From Scatosoma sp045588185 (GTDB taxonomy: Bacteria; Bacillota; Clostridia; Christensenellales; Borkfalkiaceae), in assembly GCA_045588185.1 (NCBI GenBank), contig JAZNDR010000019.1, positions 1 to 51,734 on the forward strand: a stretch of 51,734 nucleotides of DNA, read 5' to 3'. A model generated the notes under the pieces. That model had not been told where the DNA came from and made no database searches. It saw nothing but the letters and a program-made list of their open reading frames with translations. How positions within the stretch are numbered: position 1 is the first letter of the stretch; each line of letters begins with the position of its first letter. This document shows, in pieces, positions 1 through 6,858 of the stretch. A program made the translations under genes and the position numbers.

Positions 1-64
1 GGTGTTTACGGTATTTTAAGACGAACCCCGTCCGTATAAAAGCCCGCAATCATTCATTTTAACT

Positions 65-85
65 ATTATACCATATTTCTTGCAA
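65..85 (-). promoter_or_regulatory. possible leftward extended -10 promoter
   Basis: On the minus strand TATAAT (70 to 65) is preceded by TGG, which gives an extended -10. A TTGCAA hexamer lies only 9 bp upstream, too close to be a normal -35. Transcription would leave the window to the left. No gene is recognisable in bases 1-156; very short frames there are not convincing. Confidence 0.3.
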
Positions 86-156
86 GAAAGCTATACAATG
101 AACGAAAAAAAATAGCAAAAATACGAAGTTTTTTGTAAAATCCACAAACAAACGCA

Positions 157-180
157 AAAAACACCCCGAAGGGTGTTTTT
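157..180. terminator. intrinsic terminator, possibly bidirectional
   Basis: AAAAACACCC and GGGTGTTTTT form a 10-bp stem closing a CGAA loop. The A-run on one side and T-run on the other let it work in either direction. It lies just before the first repeat element; the gene it serves is outside the window or absent. Confidence 0.6.
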
Positions 181-192
181 GTTGTTGCGTTT

Positions 193-436
193 CCCCAACA
201 AGGGGTCAAGGGGCATTGTCCCTTGTCAGGACGAGTTGCCCGTAAAGAAAGGCATTGATAATGCCTTTTAGGGACGAGATGAGTGAGCGCATATGCAAAG
301 CGCGAACGGTGACCGAGGGCAATGTTCACATTGCATTGCCCGAGAGGAGGGCAGAGCCCACGAAGGGAAGCCCCTCATAAAGCAACCGTAGGTTGCGTCT
401 TCTACCGCGTAGCGGTAAATCGCTATGGCGAACAAC
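193..436 (+). repeat. hairpin-necklace repeat copy R1 (long form)
   Basis: This is a chain of short inverted repeats: CCCC/GGGG, an AAGGG...CCCTT stem with loop CATTG, AAAGGCATT-GAT-AATGCCTTT, GGGC-AGA-GCCC, GCAACC-GTA-GGTTGC, ACCGC-GTA-GCGGT and TCGC-TATG-GCGA. The central block 231-344 recurs almost unchanged, inverted, at 49566-49679 (copy R6). The outer hairpins match copies R2-R5 in order. Open frames across it are low-complexity translations of the repeat and are not considered genes. Confidence 0.85.
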
Positions 437-465
437 GATAAAATAAAAATTAGCTTTACAAGAGA

Positions 466-505
466 AACACCAAAGCAAAAAAATCTTTTGCGGAGGTGTT
501 TTTTT
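466..505 (+). terminator. terminator-like hairpin overlapping the ligase SD
   Basis: AACACC (466-471) pairs with GGTGTT (495-500) and GCAAAA (475-480) with TTTTGC (486-491), followed by seven Ts. The 3' arm contains the GGAGGT ribosome binding site of the ligase that starts at 508. Read-through transcripts would therefore be terminated or have a masked SD. A weak TAAAAT lies upstream at about 440; no convincing -35 is visible. Confidence 0.5.
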
Positions 506-507
506 AT

Positions 508-1629
508 ATGCGGAAGGTGGCGGTGGTGTTCGGCGGTAGGTCTTGCGAAAACGAGATCTCCGTGCTGACGGGTGTGTTCGTAATGAAACTTTTGGACAGA
601 ACCAAATATTCGGTCGTGCCCGTGTATATACATACGGACGGAGGAATGTATTATTCCCCCAAAATGACAGACCTCAATGAATTTCGAAAAGGGGATATTT
701 CCGCGTTTGAGCGGGTATTTTTCGACGGCGGAAATATGTATTCGTTTGGAAAACGGAACAAAATAAAAAAGCTGGGCAAAATCGACGTCGGGCTGAATTG
801 TTGCCACGGTGGGCTAGGTGAGGGGGGTGGCGTTTCCGCGATAATGGAATGGAACGCAATCCCGTTTGCCTCGCCCGATTTAACTCCGTCGGGTATATTT
901 ATGGATAAGTGTATGACGAAAACGGTCATGCGTGCGCTCAATATCCCCACGGTCGATTATATCCGCGTGAACGAGCGGGATTATCAAAAGCGGGGCGCGT
1001 TTTTATTAAAGAGTATCGAAGCAAGATTAAAATATCCCGTCGTGATTAAGCCCGCGCATCTCGGCTCGTCCATCGGTATTTCCGTCGCAAAAAACGAAAC
1101 GGAAGCGAAAACGGCAATCGAAAACGCATTTGCGCTCGACGACCGCGTATTGATTGAAAAATATCTGACCGATAAAAAGGACGTCAATTGCGCCGCGTAT
1201 ACGCTTCACGGGGAAATTTGCGTATCCGAAGCGGAATGTGCCTTTGGCGAGGGCGTGTATTCGTTTGAGGAAAAATATGTCAAGCGGGAGCGCGACGGAG
1301 GCGAGCTGTTAGACGGAAAAGGGGGTGGCAGGTATGCGTTGAGCGGGGATTTGCGGGAAAAAATACGCTCGTATACCAAGACGGTGTATAAGCGAATGAA
1401 TTTAAAGGGCGTGGTGCGAATGGACTTTCTCGTAAGCGAGGGCAAGGCGTATCTTTGCGAAGTGAATACCGTACCCGGGTCGCTTGCGTATTATCTTTTT
1501 TGCGAGCGGATATCGGACGCCCGCAGGTTCTTTTCCGACTTGATAGAGGAAGCGTTTTTGCACGCGCATACCGAGAAAAAAGTCGTTTCGACAGGGATTT
1601 TAAACAGCGTGCGCTGGAATACGAAATAA
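508..1629 (+). CDS. D-alanine--D-X ligase (Ddl/VanG-like ATP-grasp)
   Basis: This is an ATP-grasp ligase that joins D-Ala to D-Ala, or possibly D-Ser, for the peptidoglycan stem. Visible landmarks are the N-terminal VVFGGRSCENEIS segment (Ddl E-[VI]-S signature), the ATP-binding VIKPAHLGSSIGI segment, and the Mg/substrate end motif CEVNTVPGSLAYYL. The PGSLA-YYL ending is more like VanG-type D-Ala-D-Ser ligases than housekeeping Ddl (from memory). Of two in-frame starts, ATG 508 (373 aa) is preferred over GTG 496 because GGAGGT at 492-497 is correctly spaced. It appears to be a single-gene unit: a hairpin precedes it and a terminator follows. No vanT or vanXY partner is nearby, so a resistance role is not supported here. 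Confidence 0.85.
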   Translation: MRKVAVVFGGRSCENEISVLTGVFVMKLLDRTKYSVVPVYIHTDGGMYYSPKMTDLNEFRKGDISAFERVFFDGGNMYSFGKRNKIKKLGKIDVGLNCCHGGLGEGGGVSAIMEWNAIPFASPDLTPSGIFMDKCMTKTVMRALNIPTVDYIRVNERDYQKRGAFLLKSIEARLKYPVVIKPAHLGSSIGISVAKNETEAKTAIENAFALDDRVLIEKYLTDKKDVNCAAYTLHGEICVSEAECAFGEGVYSFEEKYVKRERDGGELLDGKGGGRYALSGDLREKIRSYTKTVYKRMNLKGVVRMDFLVSEGKAYLCEVNTVPGSLAYYLFCERISDARRFFSDLIEEAFLHAHTEKKVVSTGILNSVRWNTK

Positions 1630-1635
1630 AGAAAA

Positions 1636-1675
1636 CCGCCGTTTGCAAAAAGTTTGCAAACGGCGGAATTATTTA
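1636..1675 (+). terminator. intrinsic terminator after the ligase gene
   Basis: A perfect 14-bp stem (1636-1649 with 1653-1666) closes a 3-nt loop and is followed by AATTATTT. It begins 6 bp after the stop codon. Confidence 0.8.
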
Positions 1676-1686
1676 CCGCGATAATA

Positions 1687-1716
1687 TTGACAAAAGCTTG
1701 CGTTTTGGGGTATAAT
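1687..1716 (+). promoter_or_regulatory. sigma-A-type promoter of the ROK kinase
   Basis: TTGACA (1687-1692) and TATAAT (1711-1716) are separated by 18 bp. The SD AGGAGAG follows at about 1732, just upstream of ATG 1745. Confidence 0.85.
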
Positions 1717-1744
1717 AAAGGTAAGCTCGCAAGGAGAGAGAATT

Positions 1745-2698
1745 ATGGCAGTAAAGAAATATTATATCGGGATAGACCTCGGCGGTACTTTCATTAAAGG
1801 GGGTATCGTGGACGAAACGGGGGATATCCTCGTATCCGATAAACTTCCCACGCAGTCGGACGGTGGGGAAAGGGTGGTGGCGAACAATATCGCCAAGCTT
1901 TGCGAAGCGTTATTACAAAAAGCGAATATTGCGAAAGACGGCGTGGTCGGTATCGGTATGGGCGTGCCCGGAATGATAGACGCCAAAAACGGCGTGGTCG
2001 TTTTTTCCAACAACTTAAACTGGACGGACTTCGCTATTTCCAAAACGGTCGAAGCGCTTACGGGCTTGCCCGTTAAAATCGCCAACGACGCCAACGTCGC
2101 GGCGCTTGGGGAAACCAAATTCGGTTGCGGTAAAGCGTACCAAAACACCGTGCTTTTAACGCTCGGTACGGGCGTGGGCGGGGGTATCGTCATCGACGGC
2201 AAGCTGTTCGAGGGCAATCGCTCGGCAGGCGCGGAGCTGGGGCATTCGGTCATCGTTGCAGGAGGTGAACAATGCACCTGCGGAAGAAAGGGCTGTTTGG
2301 AAGCGTACGCCTCGGCAACGGCACTTATTCGGGACACCAAACGCGCCATGGAAGAGGACAAGCAGAGTAAAATGTGGGAGATAGGCTCGACCGATAAGGT
2401 AACGGGCAAGACGGCGTTCGACTACGCGGAAACAGACGAAACAGCGAAAAAAGTCGTGGAGAATTATATCGAAAAGCTGGGGGTGGGGATTACCAACCTC
2501 GCCAACGAATTCCGTCCCGAGGCGGTGCTTTTGGGCGGAGGCGTGTGCGCGCAGGGAGATAGCCTCGTAAAGCCGTTGCAGGCGTTTTTGGATAGAGAAA
2601 TTTTCGCAGGGCAAATGGGCCCGCAGGTAAAAATTTTGACGGCGACCTTGGAAAACTCCGCAGGACTTTTGGGTGCGGCGGCACTGTTAATGGACTAA
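1745..2698 (+). CDS. ROK family sugar kinase, probably glucokinase
   Basis: This is a cytoplasmic ROK (repressor/ORF/kinase) protein of 317 aa, the usual length for glucokinase members. The N-terminal phosphate loop reads DLGGTFIKGGIVD (about residues 10-22). A second ATP-site glycine stretch reads TLGTGVGGGIV. The GAELGH motif is followed by the ROK zinc site CTCGRKGCLE. There is no N-terminal helix-turn-helix, so it is a kinase rather than a NagC-type repressor. Phosphorylation of glucose is the likely reaction, but ROK specificity cannot be read reliably from sequence. It has its own promoter and shares a transcript with the SDR gene 27 bp downstream. Confidence 0.88.
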   Translation: MAVKKYYIGIDLGGTFIKGGIVDETGDILVSDKLPTQSDGGERVVANNIAKLCEALLQKANIAKDGVVGIGMGVPGMIDAKNGVVVFSNNLNWTDFAISKTVEALTGLPVKIANDANVAALGETKFGCGKAYQNTVLLTLGTGVGGGIVIDGKLFEGNRSAGAELGHSVIVAGGEQCTCGRKGCLEAYASATALIRDTKRAMEEDKQSKMWEIGSTDKVTGKTAFDYAETDETAKKVVENYIEKLGVGITNLANEFRPEAVLLGGGVCAQGDSLVKPLQAFLDREIFAGQMGPQVKILTATLENSAGLLGAAALLMD

Positions 2699-2725
2699 AA
2701 AATAATTAAATAAGGAGAACATACA

Positions 2726-3487
2726 ATGATTTCATTAAAAGACAAAGTGGTAATTATCACGGGCGGCGGCAGAGGCATCGGTTTCGGACTCTCGACGGCG
2801 TTTGCCAAAGCAGGCGCAAAGCTCGTGCTTACGGGCAGAACGGAGAGCACGCTCCTTTCGGCGAAAGAAAAGCTGGAAGCGGCGCACGGCTGTGAAGTAC
2901 TTACCGTAACGGCGGACGGCGCAGACGAAGCGGCGATTCAAAACGTTATCGACAAAACGGTGGAACGCTTCGGCAGAATCGACGCGGTAGTGAATAACGC
3001 ACAGGCTTCCGCTTCGGGTAAAATGCTTGTAGATCATACGAAAGAGGATCTTGACCTCGCGATTTATTCGGGCTTGTACGCGACTTTCTTCTATATGCAA
3101 AAGGCGTTCCCGTACCTCAAAGAAACGAAAGGCTGTGTCGTGAACTTCGCTTCGGGCGCAGGCTTGTTCGGGCGTATCGCGCAATCGAGCTACGCGGCGG
3201 CGAAAGAGGGTATCCGCGGACTTTCGCGAGTAGCGGCAACGGAATGGGCGCCTTACGGCGTTCGCGTGAACGTAATTTGCCCGCTTGCGATGACGGAAGG
3301 TTTGCAGAAGTTCAAGGAAGAATACCCCGAACGCTACGAGCAGACGATTAAAGGCGTACCGATGGGCAGATTTGCCGATCCCGAAAAGGACGTCGGCGGC
3401 GTATGCGTATTCCTTTGCTCGGACGAAGCGAGCTACGTTACGGGCGAAACGATCACCCTTCAAGGCGGCAGCGGTTTAAGACCGTAA
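2726..3487 (+). CDS. SDR family NAD(P)-dependent oxidoreductase
   Basis: This is a classical short-chain dehydrogenase of 253 aa. The Rossmann glycine motif TGGGRGIG is at the N terminus, NNA is near residue 90, the catalytic Ser lies in NFASGAG, and the catalytic Tyr/Lys pair lies in SYAAAKEG. The C terminus VTGETITLQGG is typical of FabG/glucose-dehydrogenase-like SDRs. The substrate is unknown. The SD AAGGAGAAC precedes ATG 2726. It is second in an operon with the ROK kinase and is closed by a terminator. A role in carbohydrate metabolism is inferred only from the neighbour. Confidence 0.88.
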   Translation: MISLKDKVVIITGGGRGIGFGLSTAFAKAGAKLVLTGRTESTLLSAKEKLEAAHGCEVLTVTADGADEAAIQNVIDKTVERFGRIDAVVNNAQASASGKMLVDHTKEDLDLAIYSGLYATFFYMQKAFPYLKETKGCVVNFASGAGLFGRIAQSSYAAAKEGIRGLSRVAATEWAPYGVRVNVICPLAMTEGLQKFKEEYPERYEQTIKGVPMGRFADPEKDVGGVCVFLCSDEASYVTGETITLQGGSGLRP

Positions 3488-3502
3488 TGAAACGATATGT
3501 AT

Positions 3503-3547
3503 AAAAAGTCCCCCTGCGAGTTTATAAACTTGTAGTGGGACTTTTTT
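3503..3547 (+). terminator. intrinsic terminator after the SDR gene
   Basis: AAAAAGTCCC (3503-3512) pairs with GGGACTTTTTT (3537-3547). An inner imperfect stem is built on AGTTTATAAACT. Confidence 0.75.
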
Positions 3548-3564
3548 GAACGGCAGTGGAATAT

Positions 3565-3593
3565 TTGACTTATTGCGACAATTTTGGTATAAT
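3565..3593 (+). promoter_or_regulatory. strong promoter of the WYL-nuclease operon
   Basis: TTGACT (3565-3570) and TATAAT (3588-3593) are separated by exactly 17 bp. WYL regulators often control their own promoter (family knowledge). No clean palindrome is seen between the boxes. Confidence 0.85.
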
Positions 3594-3624
3594 AAATATA
3601 CTAAAATAAAAGGAAAGCAGGGAT

Positions 3625-4608
3625 ATGGATAGTTTTGAACCGAAAAAGCTGGCACTTATCAGGGTTTTACAAATTCTGCAAAAGCATAGCGATAGCGAAC
3701 ACCCGATAAAGCACGATAAAATCGTTGAGCTTTTAGAAAGCGAATACGGACTTGTGATTGAGAGAAAAGCAATCGGCAGAAACATATCTCTCTTAAACGA
3801 AGCGGGTTATGATATCGAAACGACAAAGAAAGGTTCGTATCTTGTAGAAAGGGAATTTGAGGACAGCGAGCTTCGCTTATTGATAGACGGCGTTTTGTCA
3901 AGCGGATACATTACGGCGAGACATTCCAAGGATTTGATTGAAAAGCTTTGTAAGCAGTCTAATCAATATTTTCGACCGCGTGTAAAGAATATTTACTCGG
4001 TAAACGACTGGAATAAAACGGATAATACCGCGGTGTTTTATACGATAGAAACGGTGGACGAAGCGATAGAACGGGGCAGGCAGGTACGGTTTGAATACAA
4101 TAAATACGGCGCAGATAAAAAATTGCACCGAACCTCAAAGCAAACGCTTTCGCCCTATCAAATGATACTGCATAATCAACGGTATTATTTAATGGGTTAC
4201 AACGAAAAATGGCAGGAAATGCGCTATTACCGTATGGATAGAATTACGAATATCGAACTAACGGAAACGGCGCAAACGCCGTTACGGACGGTAAAAGGTT
4301 TTGAAAGCGGGATAGATTATAAACGGTTTTCTTCCGCCTTGCCTTATATGTTCGCGGACGAACCGCAAGCGGTGGAATTTATTGCGGACGGCTGGGCGAT
4401 TGATCAAATCGTCGATTGGTTCGGGAAAGATATCCATATAGAAGAACGGCAAGACGGACGGTTTTTAGTGCGCGTGAAAGTAAGTATCAACGCAATGGAA
4501 TTTTGGGCGATGCAATACATAAACGCCGTAGAAATCACGAGCCCGAAAGAACTTCGTGAACGAATAAAAAGAAATATACAATCAGCAAATGAAAAATATA
4601 AGGAGTAG
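3625..4608 (+). CDS. WYL-domain transcriptional regulator
   Basis: The first ~80 residues form a winged-helix DNA-binding region (KLALIRVLQILQKHSD, then IERKAIGRNISLLNEAGYDIE). The WYL domain occupies roughly residues 140-215, with the YYL core at residues 187-189 and the YRMDRI strand behind it. A WCX-like C-terminal region ends at 327 aa. WYL proteins sense nucleic-acid or nucleotide ligands and frequently repress phage-defence genes (BrxR and CapW types). The stop codon is followed by ATG after 3 bp, so the next gene is translationally linked. Pairing with a nuclease-like gene supports a role in regulating that gene; this is inference. Confidence 0.88.
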   Translation: MDSFEPKKLALIRVLQILQKHSDSEHPIKHDKIVELLESEYGLVIERKAIGRNISLLNEAGYDIETTKKGSYLVEREFEDSELRLLIDGVLSSGYITARHSKDLIEKLCKQSNQYFRPRVKNIYSVNDWNKTDNTAVFYTIETVDEAIERGRQVRFEYNKYGADKKLHRTSKQTLSPYQMILHNQRYYLMGYNEKWQEMRYYRMDRITNIELTETAQTPLRTVKGFESGIDYKRFSSALPYMFADEPQAVEFIADGWAIDQIVDWFGKDIHIEERQDGRFLVRVKVSINAMEFWAMQYINAVEITSPKELRERIKRNIQSANEKYKE

Positions 4609-4611
4609 CAA

Positions 4612-5616
4612 ATGAAAAATTTATTTGATTATGCAACGAAAGAATTATCCCAAGACGCTTTTTTAAGATGGTTGTTTGAAAGTTGGAAAGAGGTGGAAGA
4701 ATGCAGTGACATTGTAAGGAAAATGATAAAAGAACTTTGCGGTTTTGAAGTTGAAATTGATGAAATTAAAACAAGGGCGCAAGAAAAAGATATAGATATT
4801 ACCATTGAGATAACCACAAAAGAGGAAGAAAATCCTGTCTATATATTTATTGAAGATAAAACCTTTTCCAACGAACACAAACAGTTAATTAAATACGATG
4901 AATATATTAACACCTTTTCTAATGCGTATAAACTTTTCTATAAGACAAGCATACTTACTGAAAATGATGAGAATGGGATTGAAAAAGCTAATAAAAAAAA
5001 TCGCGAAAGCAATAAAAGCGAATGGCAAAAATGGGATTTAAATAAAATTATTACACTATTTGAAGGTAAAGAGGTTTATGAGAATTTAATTCTACAACAT
5101 TATGTAAAACATATTCGCAGTATCCAAAAAAACACTCAAAATACTGAAAAACCTAAAACAAGCGATAAAAGTATTGATTGGATACAATGGGAAGCTTATT
5201 TTAAAAATACAATCATCCCAAGATTGCAAGGAAAGGGGTATAAGTGTGATGCATGGAAAGCGGGGCCATATCCATATATTTGTTTGACCTTAACGAAAGA
5301 AGGCTATGAGGGAAGAAATGTTCCTTACTTGGAGATTCGTAGTCGCGACTGTTTAAATGATGAATTTATTGCGCGCGTATTATGCTATGGTGTCGAAGCA
5401 AAAGATTTAATAAGACATCAAGAGCAGTTGATACAAAATCTAAAACTACAAGGATTTAATCAAAAAGGTATTGTAAGATGGAAGAAAGGAAAAGAGATTT
5501 TTCCCAAGCAAGTAGGATACACCGATAAATTGAAAGCAATTACGGACGAAAATTTTATAAAATTAACAGCAGAATGGGGTGAAAAATATTTGGAAGCAAT
5601 GAAAGATTGGCAATAA
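4612..5616 (+). CDS. PD-(D/E)XK nuclease superfamily protein (PDDEXK_4-like)
   Basis: The N terminus NLFDYATKELSQDAFLRWL is characteristic of the PDDEXK_4-like proteins (family recalled, not searched). The nuclease core is visible as D62 in DIDITI, then E81-x-K83 in FIEDKTF, then a Q in KQLIKY (residue 91). The C-terminal half (about residues 185-334) is a separate helical/beta region with many aromatic residues and no recognised motif. Base composition is clearly more AT-rich than the flanking genes, which suggests recent acquisition. The SD AAGGAG overlaps the end of the WYL gene, so the two genes form one operon. DNA or RNA cleavage is likely; a phage-defence role is inferred from context. 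No terminator follows the gene. Confidence 0.75.
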   Translation: MKNLFDYATKELSQDAFLRWLFESWKEVEECSDIVRKMIKELCGFEVEIDEIKTRAQEKDIDITIEITTKEEENPVYIFIEDKTFSNEHKQLIKYDEYINTFSNAYKLFYKTSILTENDENGIEKANKKNRESNKSEWQKWDLNKIITLFEGKEVYENLILQHYVKHIRSIQKNTQNTEKPKTSDKSIDWIQWEAYFKNTIIPRLQGKGYKCDAWKAGPYPYICLTLTKEGYEGRNVPYLEIRSRDCLNDEFIARVLCYGVEAKDLIRHQEQLIQNLKLQGFNQKGIVRWKKGKEIFPKQVGYTDKLKAITDENFIKLTAEWGEKYLEAMKDWQ

Positions 5617-5649
5617 TCCCAAAAATGGTACAATAAGTATGATATACTC
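5613..5649 (+). promoter_or_regulatory. duplicated promoter/regulatory box, copy A
   Basis: AATAATCCC, a variable core, ACAATAA and an extended -10 (TGA-TATACT, -10 at 5643-5648) match a second box at 5897-5934 in the same orientation. By eye about 31 of 38 positions agree. The copy lies in front of the small-ORF pair. There is no -35 at standard spacing. Confidence 0.5.
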
Positions 5650-5679
5650 TACCCATAAACAAGAGGAGAGTTATATTAT

Positions 5680-5742
5680 ATGAAAATTAAATTGTCTATT
5701 GACGAATATGCTATTTACCATAGCGCAAGGATACCAGAATGA
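5680..5742 (+). CDS. very small ORF of 20 aa, unknown
   Basis: ATG 5680 is preceded by GGAGAG about 10 bp upstream. The peptide begins MKIKLSIDEYAIY and ends at TGA 5740-5742, overlapping the ATG of the next ORF by 4 bp. I do not recognise it. The arrangement SD, short ORF, then ATGA overlap fits a translated leader or the first gene of a tiny operon. The evidence is thin. Confidence 0.35.
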   Translation: MKIKLSIDEYAIYHSARIPE

Positions 5743-5882
5743 CAAAATATTATCAAGAAAAAGTAACGGGAAATACGATTGCGGCAACAATGACCAGATT
5801 GTCTAAATTGGGATATACCGTTTTTAGCGTGCAACCGTATATTTCTCAAAACAATACAGAATACATAATTATTTATTTTTGA
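5739..5882 (+). CDS. small ORF of 47 aa, unknown
   Basis: It starts within an ATGA overlap with the preceding 20-aa ORF. The product begins MTKYYQEKVTGNTIA and ends YIIIYF, with an amphipathic N-terminal helix and a beta-rich C terminus. No family is recognised and no cysteines or signal peptide are present. Translational coupling is the main support for it being real. Its AT-rich composition resembles that of the nuclease gene upstream. Confidence 0.4.
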   Translation: MTKYYQEKVTGNTIAATMTRLSKLGYTVFSVQPYISQNNTEYIIIYF

Positions 5883-5896
5883 AAGCCAACCTTAAT

Positions 5897-5960
5897 AATA
5901 ATCCCGAATTTGGGACAATAAAAATGTTATACTCTCTTTGCAAAAACGCAAAGAGAGTAT
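5897..5960 (+). promoter_or_regulatory. duplicated promoter box copy B with hairpin
   Basis: Copy B of the box contains a TCCC...GGGA inverted repeat (5902-5915) and an extended -10, TGT-TATACT (-10 at 5928-5933). The -10 lies inside the left arm of a perfect 13-bp hairpin (5929-5941 with 5948-5960) followed by ATTTTTT. Transcripts started at this -10 would begin near 5940 and lack the left arm, whereas read-through from the nuclease operon would make the whole terminator. Confidence 0.6.
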
Positions 5961-5984
5961 ATTTTTTATACAAGGAGTAAGGAT

Positions 5985-6752
5985 ATGAAAACGGGAATTG
6001 CAAAGTTAGACGAAATTTTAGGCGAAATACGCTCGGGTGAGTTAGTGCTTGTGGCGGGGCGTATCGGCATGGGGAAAACTACTTTGTTCGGGCAAATTAT
6101 AGCAAACAATTGTATGGAAAAGAAGTGCGCGTATTTGTCAGCTTTGGAGGATAATTTTGAAATTTGCGCGCAAGTGGAATGTGCGCTTGGAAACATGACG
6201 CTTGCCGAATACATTAAAAAAGAGAAAACGAAAGAGGTAGAGGAGGTTTATAAAGCCACGCAAGAAATCATATCCAAAAAACTGAACGAGGGTTTGTATT
6301 TTTGTTTTGGGGAAAAGCGGTTTTTAGATGTATGTATTCAGCTTGCCAAGCTAAAAGCGGAAAAAGGTTTGGATTTTGTTTGTTTGGATAATTTCGAGCT
6401 TATGGAGAAAAATATTCCTATGCCTGTGCTGGCGCAAGGCTTAAAACTGCTTGCGGAAGAATTGGATATCGTGATTTTTGCGGGCTGTTGTCCAAAGCGG
6501 ACGGGCAATATACCGAACTATTACGCGATAAGCGTAAACGAGCATTTAAAATATTGCGCGGATAAAATAATCGCGGTGCACCGAAAAGAAGTGTTTGCTA
6601 CGATAAAAGACTTTGAAGAAAAGCGGTTTAAAAAAGGGGAAAGTCTTTTGTGCGTGGCAAAGAATAACGGCGGGGAAACGGGTGTGGCAACGGTCTATTT
6701 CAACTATCAGCGTTGCGGATTTTTTGATTCGCCTATACAAAACGGCGAATAA
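5985..6752 (+). CDS. stand-alone DnaB-type RecA-fold ATPase
   Basis: The 255-aa product corresponds only to the C-terminal ATPase domain of replicative helicase DnaB. TGIAKLDEIL matches the DnaB TG...LD linker region, Walker A is GRIGMGKT (residues 25-32), the Walker B-like strand is FVCLDNFEL, and the end AKNNGGETGVATVYF resembles the DnaB AKNRNG...G segment. The N-terminal dimerisation/primase-binding domain of DnaB is absent, so it is not the replicative helicase. It may be a phage- or plasmid-derived ATPase or a regulator. The SD AAGGAGTAAGG precedes ATG 5985. It is followed by a strong terminator. Confidence 0.7.
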   Translation: MKTGIAKLDEILGEIRSGELVLVAGRIGMGKTTLFGQIIANNCMEKKCAYLSALEDNFEICAQVECALGNMTLAEYIKKEKTKEVEEVYKATQEIISKKLNEGLYFCFGEKRFLDVCIQLAKLKAEKGLDFVCLDNFELMEKNIPMPVLAQGLKLLAEELDIVIFAGCCPKRTGNIPNYYAISVNEHLKYCADKIIAVHRKEVFATIKDFEEKRFKKGESLLCVAKNNGGETGVATVYFNYQRCGFFDSPIQNGE

Positions 6753-6766
6753 AAATACGCAGAATC

Positions 6767-6800
6767 GGTGCGCGGAAGCTTATCGCTTCCGCGCACCCTT
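6767..6800 (+). terminator. intrinsic terminator after the DnaB-like gene
   Basis: A perfect 13-bp GC-rich stem (6767-6779 with 6785-6797) closes loop TTATC and is followed by CTTTAATTT. Confidence 0.8.
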
Positions 6801-6808
6801 TAATTTGC

Positions 6809-6837
6809 TTGCAAAAACCGCGCGGGCGTGGTATAAT
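6809..6837 (+). promoter_or_regulatory. promoter of prmA (TTGCAA type)
   Basis: TTGCAA (6809-6814) and TATAAT (6832-6837) are separated by exactly 17 bp. It is one of five promoters here that share the TTGCAA -35. Confidence 0.8.
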
Positions 6838-6858
6838 ATTGCTCAAAGAAGGTGTTTT

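Noticed and set aside
66..329. Minus-strand frame with near-identical peptide at 49506-49703
   Set aside because: Both are translations of the long hairpin repeat; similarity reflects repeat DNA, not a protein family. No SD, and the frame is not kept in the short copies.
2726..3487. FabG of fatty-acid synthesis
   Set aside because: SDR motifs alone do not separate FabG from other SDRs, and no fab genes are nearby.
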